Source: Bacillus timonensis | GTDB taxonomy: Bacteria > Bacillota > Bacilli > Bacillales > Bacillaceae_L | Direction: 5' to 3' | Length of the DNA stretch: 64,000 nucleotides | Assembly: GCA_020171895.1 (NCBI GenBank) | Contig: JAIVAN010000009.1 | Location: forward strand, 186,001 to 250,000 | Shown here: piece after piece, positions 47,823 to 56,015 of the stretch | How positions within the stretch are numbered: position 1 is the first letter of the stretch | Layout: each line of letters opens with the position of its first letter | The notes under the pieces: model-generated | Databases searched by the model: none | Seen by the model: only the letters and a program-made list of their open reading frames with translations | Told to the model about the DNA's origin: nothing | Made by a program: the position numbers and the translations under genes

Positions 47823-49178
47823 TTATTCTGGTTTATCTAATCGTGATTGAATGTTTTTCCAGTGTTTCTTCACTTGTGTTTCCATAAGATTTATAGTATT
47901 TGAATCTTCATCAAATATCTTCTGCGCTCTTTCAGCATAACTAATAAAATTCCCATGCCCTTTCTTACTTTTTCCCAAGTGCGAGTAGTTCTTATACAAT
48001 TCTCTCCTATATGATTTACGACCGAATTCTTTGGATTTACGGTTGCAAATCCTTACTTTACGGTATGTTCTCGTATAATACTTGAACATACTTTTTTCTC
48101 TAATTCGAACTTCTTTACCGTTAAAACTGAATCCTAGATAGTCCAATTTTGTCTTATTAAATGCTAAATCAGTAATCTGATTATTAGCATAGAAATAATT
48201 CCCTGTCTTTTCAGGTTGAATTTCTAAATTTGGAATCTGTTCTTTAATATCATCCACAACTTTTTGATGAATTTGATAGTTATAGTCTTGGACGTCTCCT
48301 TCAATAGGTATAACAATAATTAAATCATCACAATATCTTCTATATAGTCCCTTTTGTTCTTTAACATATTTTTGTATTTTTTCATCAAAATCTAGCAAAT
48401 AAATATTAGAACAAACTGAGCTAATACCTGCACCTTGGGGAATTCCATAGCTCTTAGAATTTTTGTATATATTTTTATGCTTAAAGGCTCTGAATTCCTC
48501 TTCTGTGAAATATTTATAACTATTTTTTATTTCATTTTCAGTATACTTAGTCTTCAATTCTTCTTCTATCGTATCTTTAATGAAGTAACTAAATCTTGTT
48601 ATATTCTTAAAAACATTATAATAATCGTCAGGTAGTGTATCCTTTTTAAGAACATAGCGGATTTTCTCTTTAAGATACCTATGGTCCAATGTATCAAAGA
48701 AATTAGTAAAATCAGCAACAAAAATATATGCACTTTTTTGCACTTTAATAAAATCAATAACTTCTTTAGCGAAGTTAATATTGCTTTTCCCAGATAAGTT
48801 ATTTCTATATGCAGTTGCAACTTCATTAATACCTAGTTCATTTACAACAGAATTATAGTGGTCATTTAGCTTGTCTCCATAGTACTTATAGATAAAGCTA
48901 TCAATGTGAGAGGCATAAAAAATTTTACGTACTTTTTCTTTTGGTTGTTTTTCTTTCCTGCTATATTTTTGAAATTTAATTTCAAAATGCATAAAAGGGT
49001 AAAATCCATGCTTAGCAACCCATCGAGGGTTCTGGATTTTACTCTTAACTTTATCAATTGATTTTTTATTATCAAGGTGCTTATAACCTTTTATCCGATA
49101 CTTTTTTTTATTCATATTTGGCAGAGCTAGCAAGGGTATGTAATCGTAGCCTATTACTCTATCAAAGAACCCTTGCAA
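47823..49178 (-). CDS. Reverse transcriptase of the DRT/UG (defence) type
   Basis: The 451-residue protein has the RT palm motifs: VADFTNFFDTLDH (A, 156-162 core), GIPQGAGISSVCSN (B), and RRYCDDLIIV (C, YCDD at 282-285). There is no maturase, endonuclease or integrase domain, so it is not a group II intron protein. The retron-specific VTG region is not recognised. It most resembles stand-alone anti-phage RTs (DRT/UG). The N-terminus (GYKHLDN, HGFYPFMHFEIKF) fits that group, but I cannot assign a class. A TTG start follows AAAGGAG. Confidence 0.75.
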   Translation of the reverse strand: MQGFFDRVIGYDYIPLLALPNMNKKKYRIKGYKHLDNKKSIDKVKSKIQNPRWVAKHGFYPFMHFEIKFQKYSRKEKQPKEKVRKIFYASHIDSFIYKYYGDKLNDHYNSVVNELGINEVATAYRNNLSGKSNINFAKEVIDFIKVQKSAYIFVADFTNFFDTLDHRYLKEKIRYVLKKDTLPDDYYNVFKNITRFSYFIKDTIEEELKTKYTENEIKNSYKYFTEEEFRAFKHKNIYKNSKSYGIPQGAGISSVCSNIYLLDFDEKIQKYVKEQKGLYRRYCDDLIIVIPIEGDVQDYNYQIHQKVVDDIKEQIPNLEIQPEKTGNYFYANNQITDLAFNKTKLDYLGFSFNGKEVRIREKSMFKYYTRTYRKVRICNRKSKEFGRKSYRRELYKNYSHLGKSKKGHGNFISYAERAQKIFDEDSNTINLMETQVKKHWKNIQSRLDKPE

Positions 49179-49251
49179 GCATACTCTCCTTTCAAATTAT
49201 AGACCATTGCTAGCCTATAAAGAGGCTACTAAATGCACTAATAGCTTATAC

Positions 49252-49257
49252 TATAAT
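49252..49257 (+). promoter_or_regulatory. -10 box for the small toxin-like gene
   Basis: A perfect TATAAT lies 44 bp before the 40-residue ORF; no clear -35 box accompanies it. Confidence 0.35.
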
Positions 49258-49300
49258 TAGTATATTGAATTGGTTGATTATGACGATTGGAGGAGTCCAA

Positions 49301-49423
49301 ATGCCAAGTTATTCAGAAGCGTTATCGATTGTAATTAGCTGGGTCAGCCTTGTGATTACAATTGAGATAAAGCTTGACAGAAATTCACCAATTTCCCTCA
49401 TAACTACTTTTATGAGGCTTTAA
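49301..49423 (+). CDS. Candidate type I toxin (holin-like small peptide, 40 residues)
   Basis: An ATG follows a GGAGGAG site and opens 40 codons. The start, MPSYSEALSIVISWVSLVIT, resembles the short putative holin-like toxins of Firmicutes (pattern: xxYEALSLMIxFxxLV), with one hydrophobic helix and a charged residue after it. It is the only plus-strand gene in the element. A strong minus-strand promoter just downstream points back into its 3' end, as expected of an antisense antitoxin RNA. The similarity is by pattern only. Confidence 0.5.
   Translation: MPSYSEALSIVISWVSLVITIEIKLDRNSPISLITTFMRL
49397..49418. terminator. Hairpin at the 3' end of the toxin-like ORF
   Basis: CCTCATAA and TTATGAGG form a perfect 8-bp stem with a 6-base loop. 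It lies in the last codons of the small ORF and near the 5' end of the proposed antisense RNA, so it could fold in either transcript. Confidence 0.4.
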
Positions 49424-49431
49424 CTATGATA

Positions 49432-49461
49432 ATTTTACCATTTATTCTCTTAAATTGTCAA
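49432..49461 (-). promoter_or_regulatory. Antisense promoter facing the toxin-like ORF
   Basis: TTGACA (49456-49461) and TAAAAT (49432-49437) are 18 bp apart on the minus strand, a near-consensus promoter. Transcription from about 49425 would run antisense to the toxin-like ORF. No protein start follows on that strand before the RT gene. Confidence 0.5.
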
Positions 49462-49486
49462 AAATATCTGATTGAATTTGATGTCC

Positions 49487-49813
49487 TTATATAATATATA
49501 ATTTAATTACATAATTGAGTTGGATATCTTCTAGACTATTAATCCCTATTCTCTGAATTGTCATATTTACTAAACTAATTTCTTCAACAAATTCTAGCTC
49601 CCAAAATCTTTTTAGTAACATATTGAGTTCTCTCTGAGATTCAATTATCACCATAACTTGATATGCTGGTAACATAAATTCTTCTATCTTCTCTCCATTA
49701 CTTAGATATTCGTACAGACTATAAAATTCATTCATTAGATATTCTATTAAAGCATCTGAAAATTCACCTTTAATTTCATTTAATTCTTTTAAACACTGAA
49801 TTTTTTTCATCAT
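49487..49813 (-). CDS. Unknown protein, 108 residues
   Basis: I do not recognise this protein. It is mostly helical and acidic (many Glu and Leu, such as LNEIKGEFSDALIEYLMNEF), without a membrane segment or known motif. Its ATG overlaps the stop of the 29-residue membrane peptide gene upstream, so the two are probably translated together. It is the last gene of the recombinase-side block before the toxin-like region. Confidence 0.5.
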   Translation of the reverse strand: MMKKIQCLKELNEIKGEFSDALIEYLMNEFYSLYEYLSNGEKIEEFMLPAYQVMVIIESQRELNMLLKRFWELEFVEEISLVNMTIQRIGINSLEDIQLNYVIKLYII

Positions 49814-49899
49814 CGGTAGCTCCTAGACGTATTTTTTGAAAGCTCTGATACTAAACAAGCTACTATTCCAACCGCTGTTCCCATTAAAAAGTATTGCAT
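49810..49899 (-). CDS. Tiny membrane peptide (29 residues), second of a pair
   Basis: An ATG after AAGGGGG opens 29 codons (MQYFLMGTAVGIVACLVSEL, then a basic tail), which is one membrane helix. The stop codon overlaps the start of the next gene. The start at 49899 is preferred over an upstream frame to 49995, which lacks a ribosome site and overlaps the first peptide. Role unknown. Confidence 0.4.
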   Translation of the reverse strand: MQYFLMGTAVGIVACLVSELSKNTSRSYR

Positions 49900-49915
49900 C
49901 CCATTTACCCCCTTT

Positions 49916-50005
49916 TTATTTTTCATGATTAATGTTTTTCTTAATGAATACGTAAATGGATACGCCGAACGCCACTCCTGCTTTAAATAGGTCAATTGAT
50001 GTCAT
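49916..50005 (-). CDS. Tiny membrane peptide (29 residues), first of a pair
   Basis: An ATG directly after a near-perfect AAAGGAGG site opens 29 codons: MTSIDLFKAGVAFGVSIYVF, then a Lys/Asn-rich tail. It has one membrane helix. It lies 16 bp upstream of the second tiny peptide. The ribosome site and its twin's arrangement support translation. Role unknown. Confidence 0.45.
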   Translation of the reverse strand: MTSIDLFKAGVAFGVSIYVFIKKNINHEK

Positions 50006-50122
50006 ACTCTTACCTCCTTTACCGTAAAATTAGGCACGAAAAAAGTGACGAAAACTCTTTTAGAGCAAACCTCACTGACTTGTAAACGTATTGATTGTAC
50101 TACCTTTCCGACTGCCATTTCT

Positions 50123-50434
50123 TCATATAAAGCTAATAGGCTTAACAAGTTCACCATCTTTCAGCAAACCAATTCCGATATCCTTTAAACCATGCTTATC
50201 CTGTAATAAGTACACAACGTTCGATGCACCGCCATCGTAGAAGAAAACCCAACATGTTAGTTCTGGTTTGTTTTCATCTGGAATAGTAGCCTTAACCTCT
50301 TCGTTGCTTATGTCATCTACTGAAAGAGTTCTAACATCCGCTTTCCAGTCCTTCCAAGCTAAATGTGGGTGATGCTCCTCCATGTAATTCCTGAATACAT
50401 TAATAACGCTCATAGGTAATTTGCTCCTTTTCAT
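50123..50434 (-). CDS. Unknown protein coupled to the recombinase gene, 103 residues
   Basis: I do not recognise this protein. It is a small soluble protein (for example TCWVFFYDGGASNVVYLLQD). Its ATG overlaps the recombinase stop codon (ATGA), which suggests that it is made with the recombinase and may help it. SCC elements also carry small conserved genes next to ccr, but I cannot match it to a specific one. Confidence 0.6.
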   Translation of the reverse strand: MKRSKLPMSVINVFRNYMEEHHPHLAWKDWKADVRTLSVDDISNEEVKATIPDENKPELTCWVFFYDGGASNVVYLLQDKHGLKDIGIGLLKDGELVKPISFI

Positions 50435-52122
50435 AGGTCGATTAAAATAGAAAAAGGGGGAGAGAACTCATCTGTAATAGATGAATCCTCTCCCCCTTTA
50501 AAGGTGAAGTGTTTTGCAACTTCTTTATTGAGTTGTATTTGTATCGTATCAATCTTTCGGTCCTCATTGATGGTGATTTGACGGATTAGCAGGTGCATCA
50601 GCCTTTTCCTCTGCTCTCTGGTCAATGACTCTTGATAGGCACTTTTGAAGTTCTGCATGACCTGTTTGACCATTGAAAAGTTTATGAGTTGTGTACCACC
50701 TTGCCCCATCTGCAGTTCAATTGGAGAAAGTCTCTCTTCAAGTCGTTCCTTTTCTTCATTCAAAGTGGATAACCGCTGCACAAGGTCTGCTTTTTGAATC
50801 AAATCATCTTCGTACAAACCAAGGACCTTCTCTTTCTTTTGTTGATTGGATTCAAGCGCCCTTTTCAAGGTCTCATATTCGTGTTGAAGTGGAGAAGAAT
50901 CTCTTTCCTTCTTATTATTAATCCTTTCAACAATTTGCTCTATAAGAACATCACTTGTTGCTAAGGTTGATAACTTCTCAAGTACATAAGGATCTGCGTA
51001 ATCTGTCCTTACTCCATTCGAGCGACAAACTGCTGAACCTTTGTTCTTCCAAGCTCCACATACATAATACTCCAGAACCTTTTTTGTTCCGTCTTTGAGT
51101 GTATTCGTTGTCCTCCCAATCACCATTCCTGCCCCACATGCAGGACACTTCATGATACCAGTGAGCGGGAACTCGCCATCATGTATTCGATTAGGCTTGC
51201 CGCTTCTGCTCGCCATGATATTTTTTGCTTTTTCCCATGTTTCTTCTGAAATGATAGCTTCATGCTGCCCCTTTTCAATAACAGGGTGAGGATTGATATT
51301 GTTTCTTCTCTTCTCGTTCCAATCTCTCCGGACATTGTAGCGAATAAATCCTGCATATAGAGGATTGCTTAGAATGGTTTTTACCCCGTTAATGGAGAAG
51401 TCTTTATTCTTTTTTGTCCGGTGTCCTTCATTGTTGAGTTTGTTTGCGATTGATTTGTAGCCATTCCCCTCAACGTAAAGGTCAAATACCTTTCGAACCG
51501 TTTGGGCTTCTGTTGGATTAACAACAAGTGTTGAGAGTTTTCTCTTACGGTTTTCCCCTGGAACACTCACAACATCATAACCAAGAACCTGACCGCCATT
51601 CCACGATCCTTCTTTAGCTCTTGCTAACATCCCCATTTTTACGTTTTGAGCAATATTGTCCCTTTCAAATTCAGCAATGACCGCTAACATTCGAAACTGC
51701 ATTTTCCCAGCAGGAGTTGCTGTTTCATAGTTTTCAGTATATGAGCGAAAAACGATATTTTCACCTTCAAGTCCTTCAACAATATTAAGCAAATCTTTCG
51801 TTTTTCGAGAAAAGCGATTAACCTTCCAAACAAGCACTAATTCAAAGTCTTTACTTTTGGCATCATGCAGTAATTGTTGTAAGGCAGGTCGCCCTTTGAT
51901 GTTCTTTCCGCTTTTTCCTCGGTCCACGTATTCTTTATGAACAACGTAACCTTCTCGCTCGCACATTTCTCTTAGCACACGTACCTGTTCATCAATACTG
52001 TAGCCTTCTTCAGCCTGTTCCAAAGTCGAAACTCGGGCATAGATAGCAGCTTTTTTCTGTGTTCCAGTTCGACTGAATTGGTCAAGCTGGTCGTCGATCT
52101 GTCTCGCATAGTTTGGTATCAT
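50431..52122 (-). CDS. Large serine recombinase (Ccr-like)
   Basis: The protein has about 563 residues. An N-terminal resolvase domain contains IYARVSTLEQAEEGYSIDEQ (catalytic Ser and the conserved Arg) and VWKVNRFSRKTKDL. A recombinase domain follows, then a zinc ribbon (CPACGAGMV, later CGAWKNKGSAVC) and a C-terminal coiled coil. This is the layout of CcrA/B/C and phage integrases. It should excise and integrate the element at rlmH. A GGGGGTGA site precedes the ATG at 52122. It overlaps the resolvase-like gene upstream by 41 bp. Confidence 0.9.
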   Translation of the reverse strand: MIPNYARQIDDQLDQFSRTGTQKKAAIYARVSTLEQAEEGYSIDEQVRVLREMCEREGYVVHKEYVDRGKSGKNIKGRPALQQLLHDAKSKDFELVLVWKVNRFSRKTKDLLNIVEGLEGENIVFRSYTENYETATPAGKMQFRMLAVIAEFERDNIAQNVKMGMLARAKEGSWNGGQVLGYDVVSVPGENRKRKLSTLVVNPTEAQTVRKVFDLYVEGNGYKSIANKLNNEGHRTKKNKDFSINGVKTILSNPLYAGFIRYNVRRDWNEKRRNNINPHPVIEKGQHEAIISEETWEKAKNIMASRSGKPNRIHDGEFPLTGIMKCPACGAGMVIGRTTNTLKDGTKKVLEYYVCGAWKNKGSAVCRSNGVRTDYADPYVLEKLSTLATSDVLIEQIVERINNKKERDSSPLQHEYETLKRALESNQQKKEKVLGLYEDDLIQKADLVQRLSTLNEEKERLEERLSPIELQMGQGGTQLINFSMVKQVMQNFKSAYQESLTREQRKRLMHLLIRQITINEDRKIDTIQIQLNKEVAKHFTFKGGEDSSITDEFSPPFSILIDL

Positions 52123-52633
52123 GTTCACCCCCTTTCATGTTTTCATCTTCAATTAACCAACGTGCTACTTGTGACAGCGGAATTGCTTGCATGGCTGCTA
52201 ACCTCAAGTGTCTCGTATTAAGTAATTTGCACATGTATTCAAACACTCTCAATCCTTCTTCTGTGGAAGTGTCGAAAGGTTCCGTTACTGAACAAATTTC
52301 CACACCATATCTTGCGAGCTCTCTTTGTATTTGTTGAAGCTCTTTCCCATCAGGAGAAAGTGTAAATACATCCCAAACAACAACTACTCCGAACAAGCCT
52401 TCAGCAGCATCCCTCAACATTTGCTTCAATACACTTCTTCTTTTTTCATGAGATTCTGAGCTTGGTTCCCGGTAAACTCTACTGACTTGATATCCAACTC
52501 GCTCATACCTGTCTTTTAAGATTTGGACATCTCGATGAACTCTGTACCCCTCCGGTTGGGTCCAAGATGTATTTTTTGTGTAAATTACTACCTTGCCTTG
52601 GTGATGCTGTACAGCTTCAGTCCTACTTATCAT
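52082..52633 (-). CDS. Resolvase-domain paralogue lacking catalytic residues
   Basis: The 183-residue protein follows the resolvase fold and aligns with the N-terminal domain of the recombinase next door: IYTKNTSWTQPEGY for IYARVSTLEQAEEGY, and VVVWDVFTLSPDGKEL for VLVWKVNRFSRKTKDL. The catalytic Arg of YAR is Lys, Thr sits at the Ser position with Ser one place later, and both Arg of the NRFSR motif are gone. It has no recombinase or zinc domain. It therefore looks inactive and could be a regulatory or structural partner. GGAGGAG precedes its start. Confidence 0.72.
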   Translation of the reverse strand: MISRTEAVQHHQGKVVIYTKNTSWTQPEGYRVHRDVQILKDRYERVGYQVSRVYREPSSESHEKRRSVLKQMLRDAAEGLFGVVVVWDVFTLSPDGKELQQIQRELARYGVEICSVTEPFDTSTEEGLRVFEYMCKLLNTRHLRLAAMQAIPLSQVARWLIEDENMKGGEHDTKLCETDRRPA

Positions 52634-52739
52634 TGGAATCTCCTCCTTTGGGATGTTTTGTAAGGTATTCTGTAACCATTTCTGCTAACATGTCTAAAAG
52701 ATTTTGATATTCGTAGATAGAACATTCTTTTTCTTTCAT
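52623..52739 (-). CDS. Small protein, 38 residues, coupled to the resolvase-like gene
   Basis: A short frame begins with ATG after GAGAGCTTGCC and encodes an acidic helix (ECSIYEYQNLLDMLAEMVTE) and a KHPKGGDSNDK tail. Its end overlaps the start of the resolvase-like gene by 11 bp, and its last codons contain that gene's ribosome site (GGAGGAG). Coupled translation is likely. Function is unknown. Confidence 0.5.
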   Translation of the reverse strand: MKEKECSIYEYQNLLDMLAEMVTEYLTKHPKGGDSNDK

Positions 52740-52904
52740 GGCAAGCTCTCCTCATCGAAATAATAATATATATTTAGATAATATTTCACTCTCCCTAGTC
52801 TCCCTTTTCTCCCTTAGAAACCTATCAAACTTTGTTTCACCTGCATATATTCACAATATTAAGAATTCCCAAGAGAGATTAGGGGGATAAGGGAGGCATA
52901 GCCA

Positions 52905-54698
52905 TTAAAAGCTATCCTCTAAGATGTTTCCTTCATAACAGATGCAATATGTGTAGTCTCCTTTTGGGGGATAACCAGATTGTCCAAGCAACTCTTCACG
53001 CTGATCAATTTCACCTTTCGAAAAAATAAACTTTCTTTTTTGATTTTTGTTTTTATCGTGAAGAATCAGGCCATCTCTTTTCAGCGCATCAATTAGAACT
53101 TTAGAATCTGAGTATCCGTAGTCCCTCGCAATTTGGTCAAAAATAACGGGCAAGATATAACATTGAGTCTGGTTAGAACTTGTTTCAATTTTCCCCCATA
53201 TTTCCTGCTGAGTTGCTACAGGTTCTTTATTTATTTTGAAGTTTCTTTTAAATCTAATAATGTGCTGTTTCAATTCACGATAGAACTTAGGGGCCATTTC
53301 TCGGTCAGACATTGCTTTTAATTCTTGGTCGATGAGCATTTCAATAATCTCTTCACCTTCAAGCTCGAATTCTAATGTTAACTCTATTAATTCTGCTCCA
53401 GTAATAACCAACGCTAACTTGGTTGCAATTCTATCTTTAAACTTACTCTCAGGTAATCTCTTAAGTAGATCCATCTTGTTGTCTTCCAACATAAATGCAA
53501 CTTTCTCTGGCCCAAGTTCTAACATTTTCTTAGCAATTTTAGGAGCTATATGACCATAACTATTAAGAATACCCTTCTTCAAGTTTTCTGCATTTTTTCC
53601 GTCTTTCGTCCACTTATCCAGTGAAAACTCAAATAATCTGACTCGTAAACCTTCATTTTTATTTGATTTTGCAAGGATAGAAGACTCTCCAGTAGAAATA
53701 ATGGTAGTACTCCATGATTGACTATCCTTTAATTCTGATTCTTTTGTAAGTCTAGTTTTTTCGGTGTTTTGAGCAATTTCATATATAAATGAACTGAAAT
53801 TCTGCATATCCATAAGATTCATGGTTGATTCATCAAGTACAATAGGTACACCATAATTCCCTACCAATTTCTTTGCTATTGCATTTCTTGTGCCGTTGTA
53901 AGACTGAAGCAGTCCTCCAGCTGTTGGGGCTCCAGCCGCAGATACTCCAAGCATTGCTGCCGTTGTCTTACCGGTAGTCGATGCTCCGTAAATGTGGACT
54001 AGTAAGGTATCTAAGTTTAATAGGTTTGTACGGTTTAACATACCTATTATTAAAGAAGACATAGCTACGCATAGCATTAATTGAAGCGCTGGTTTTCCCA
54101 TAACTTCCCTTGCTAAAAGATTGAGATAATCATAATAATCGCCCCTTGGTTCAATATCATAATCCCCAATATACTTTGATTTGGTCGAATAAGAGGGGTG
54201 AGCTATCAATTCATAATGTTTATAAACTAATTGACCTCCCTGAAAATCCCATCCCATTCCTTTATGAACATTTGTTGGGGTTATGGTTTTTTCTTGTTTA
54301 TTTAAAAAGGTAGCGACAGCTGAAGCTTGCTTGTCTTGCAGGACATCCAAACCTTTAGAGGCAAGTTTCTTTAATTCACGCTTTGATAAATCACCTCTAC
54401 TAATTACTACAGTCTCAAAACGGTCGAATGCCCAAAATACAAGTTCAACCTCGATATCTCTTGTCTCTATGCACCTTGTTATAGAATTAATTTTTACTGC
54501 TTTAGACACTTGGATGTATTTTTCCCTTTGATCATCCCAAACAAGCAAATCTTGTTCTTTGAGTTTAAACGGATATAAATCCAAGTCAAAAACCTCTTCT
54601 GATTTGCTTTTATTTTCTATTCTAGAAGGACTTTCAGTTGTATTTATGCTTTTCACTTTCCCCATAGAAACAGGATATTTCACTTTCTTTATCGGCAT
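52905..54698 (-). CDS. DUF927-domain helicase (Cch-like) of the SCC core
   Basis: The 597-residue protein has a DUF927-type ATPase in its middle: KGMGWDFQGGQLVYK, Walker A IYGASTTGKTTAAML, Walker B VPIVLDEST, and the sensor stretch STTIISTGESSIL. A C-terminal winged-helix-like region follows. SCC elements of staphylococci carry Cch proteins that are MCM-like helicases thought to let the excised circle replicate. Its place beside the recombinases supports the same role here. Sequence class is judged by motifs only. Confidence 0.75.
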   Translation of the reverse strand: MPIKKVKYPVSMGKVKSINTTESPSRIENKSKSEEVFDLDLYPFKLKEQDLLVWDDQREKYIQVSKAVKINSITRCIETRDIEVELVFWAFDRFETVVISRGDLSKRELKKLASKGLDVLQDKQASAVATFLNKQEKTITPTNVHKGMGWDFQGGQLVYKHYELIAHPSYSTKSKYIGDYDIEPRGDYYDYLNLLAREVMGKPALQLMLCVAMSSLIIGMLNRTNLLNLDTLLVHIYGASTTGKTTAAMLGVSAAGAPTAGGLLQSYNGTRNAIAKKLVGNYGVPIVLDESTMNLMDMQNFSSFIYEIAQNTEKTRLTKESELKDSQSWSTTIISTGESSILAKSNKNEGLRVRLFEFSLDKWTKDGKNAENLKKGILNSYGHIAPKIAKKMLELGPEKVAFMLEDNKMDLLKRLPESKFKDRIATKLALVITGAELIELTLEFELEGEEIIEMLIDQELKAMSDREMAPKFYRELKQHIIRFKRNFKINKEPVATQQEIWGKIETSSNQTQCYILPVIFDQIARDYGYSDSKVLIDALKRDGLILHDKNKNQKRKFIFSKGEIDQREELLGQSGYPPKGDYTYCICYEGNILEDSF

Positions 54699-54889
54699 CA
54701 GGCTAGCACTCCAATCTTTCTTGTATATACACAGTGTTTATTTCAGAATCCTCTAGACCAAAACAATCTAAACTAAAGTAGGTATGAAACTAAATTTCTT
54801 CATTAGTTACACCCCGATCTTCAAGTAGACAACGTTTAAGAAAGCTCTAATTTAGTTCATTTAATGTTTCTCACAATACTTTAAAATTC

Positions 54890-55363
54890 TTAAAAGTTAT
54901 AAACTTGAATTTTTTCACTTTCATCAGCCCCAAAGCATCTTGAATTGAATTCAGGAAAAAAGTTAATTTGGTCATTGGTAGCAGATAAAACGGAATCATC
55001 ATATGGCGTTTCTGAAAGAAAACCATATTGTATAAAGATATCTTCGATACCTGAACTGTCTAGAAAAGCCCCAAATTCTGTCACAAGTCCAACATACTGC
55101 CCTCTAGTCATCAACATTTGATAACCTTTAGCATAAAAATCAATCTCTAAAATATCTTCCATAAAATTAATAGCATTCGCTCTTACGTTTAGAGTTGAAA
55201 GCTCTTTTTTTAATCGGTTAATCAGCTTTTTGATTCCATCTGATGAAGCATTTTCCGGGATCGGTATAGCAGCTGCTAATCGATAAATAGAATTCACACC
55301 ATCATATTTATCGCTGGTTGCTTCATTAAATGCTTTATGAGCTAACTCGATATTCTTTTTCAT
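54890..55363 (-). CDS. Unknown protein, 157 residues, tandem paralogue B
   Basis: I do not recognise this family. The protein aligns along its length with the neighbouring 166-residue protein: YDGVNSIYRLAAAIPIP, then YQMLMTRGQYVGLVTEFG and NDQINFFPEFNSRCFG. It is soluble with no known catalytic motif. It follows the paralogue after 2 bp, so the two form one operon and arose by duplication. It has no visible link to defence other than its position. Confidence 0.65.
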   Translation of the reverse strand: MKKNIELAHKAFNEATSDKYDGVNSIYRLAAAIPIPENASSDGIKKLINRLKKELSTLNVRANAINFMEDILEIDFYAKGYQMLMTRGQYVGLVTEFGAFLDSSGIEDIFIQYGFLSETPYDDSVLSATNDQINFFPEFNSRCFGADESEKIQVYNF

Positions 55364-55365
55364 TC

Positions 55366-55866
55366 TTAATCCTCCAATTCAAACGAACTACAATTAATAA
55401 TCTCCATAGGCTCGTTGCCCCTTGCACCAAAACATTTTGAGTTAAATTCAGGAAAGAAATTAATTAGGTCATTACTTACAGATTTCACTGAATCTTCGGG
55501 GTCGTCTATATAACAACCATCTTGAATCTCAATCCCCATAATTCCAGTTTGGTTTAGAAACTCAGCAAGCTCTAGTTGCAAACCAGCGAATTGACCTCTA
55601 GTCATTACCATCTGAAAACCCTTAGGGTAGAAGTCAATCTCAAACATTTCTTCATGTATACTGATTCGATTCGCAAGCACTTTCTGAACCGAAAGGTCCT
55701 TTACTAATTTTTTAATTAGTCTTTGCACTCCATCAGGAGAAGTTCCTTTAGGTATTGGAACCTGAGCTGCTAGACGATAGATTGCGTGGACGCCGTCATA
55801 GTGGTCGTTCCTGGCAGCTGTTAAAGATGAGATCGCAATTTGATAATTGTCTTTTTTTAATATCAT
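55366..55866 (-). CDS. Unknown protein, 166 residues, tandem paralogue A
   Basis: This is the upstream member of a duplicated pair. Shared blocks are YDGVHAIYRLAAQVPIPKG, then FQMVMTRGQFAGLQLEL and NDLINFFPEFNSKCFG. It has no membrane segment. The function is unknown. It starts after GGAGGTAAAG and is followed by its paralogue with a 2-bp gap. Confidence 0.65.
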   Translation of the reverse strand: MILKKDNYQIAISSLTAARNDHYDGVHAIYRLAAQVPIPKGTSPDGVQRLIKKLVKDLSVQKVLANRISIHEEMFEIDFYPKGFQMVMTRGQFAGLQLELAEFLNQTGIMGIEIQDGCYIDDPEDSVKSVSNDLINFFPEFNSKCFGARGNEPMEIINCSSFELED

Positions 55867-55980
55867 AATCTTTACCTCCGTTGTTGTTTTGGTTTACGAT
55901 TCTCATTTTAATTTGGAATTAATGAATAATCAGGGAAAGAATTTAGGGGAAATGTACACGAAAAAATTCCTTGACAAACA

Positions 55981-56015
55981 AAAACCTTCTGAACTATTAG
56001 TGTTCAGAAGGTTTT
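55981..56015 (-). terminator. Intrinsic terminator overlapping the 245-residue gene's stop
   Basis: AAAACCTTCTGAAC (55981-55994) pairs with GTTCAGAAGGTTTT (56002-56015), with T-rich sequence on both sides. The stop codon lies in the loop. Confidence 0.8.

Noticed and set aside
45622-49178. One RT-nuclease-RES operon
   Set aside because: A good terminator (47779-47820) lies between the RT and nuclease genes, so only nuclease and RES are called a unit.
49179-49486. Retron msr/msd RNA or DRT2-type templating RNA upstream of the RT gene
   Set aside because: No long inverted-repeat ends or retron pattern. The region is better explained by the toxin-like ORF and its antisense promoter.
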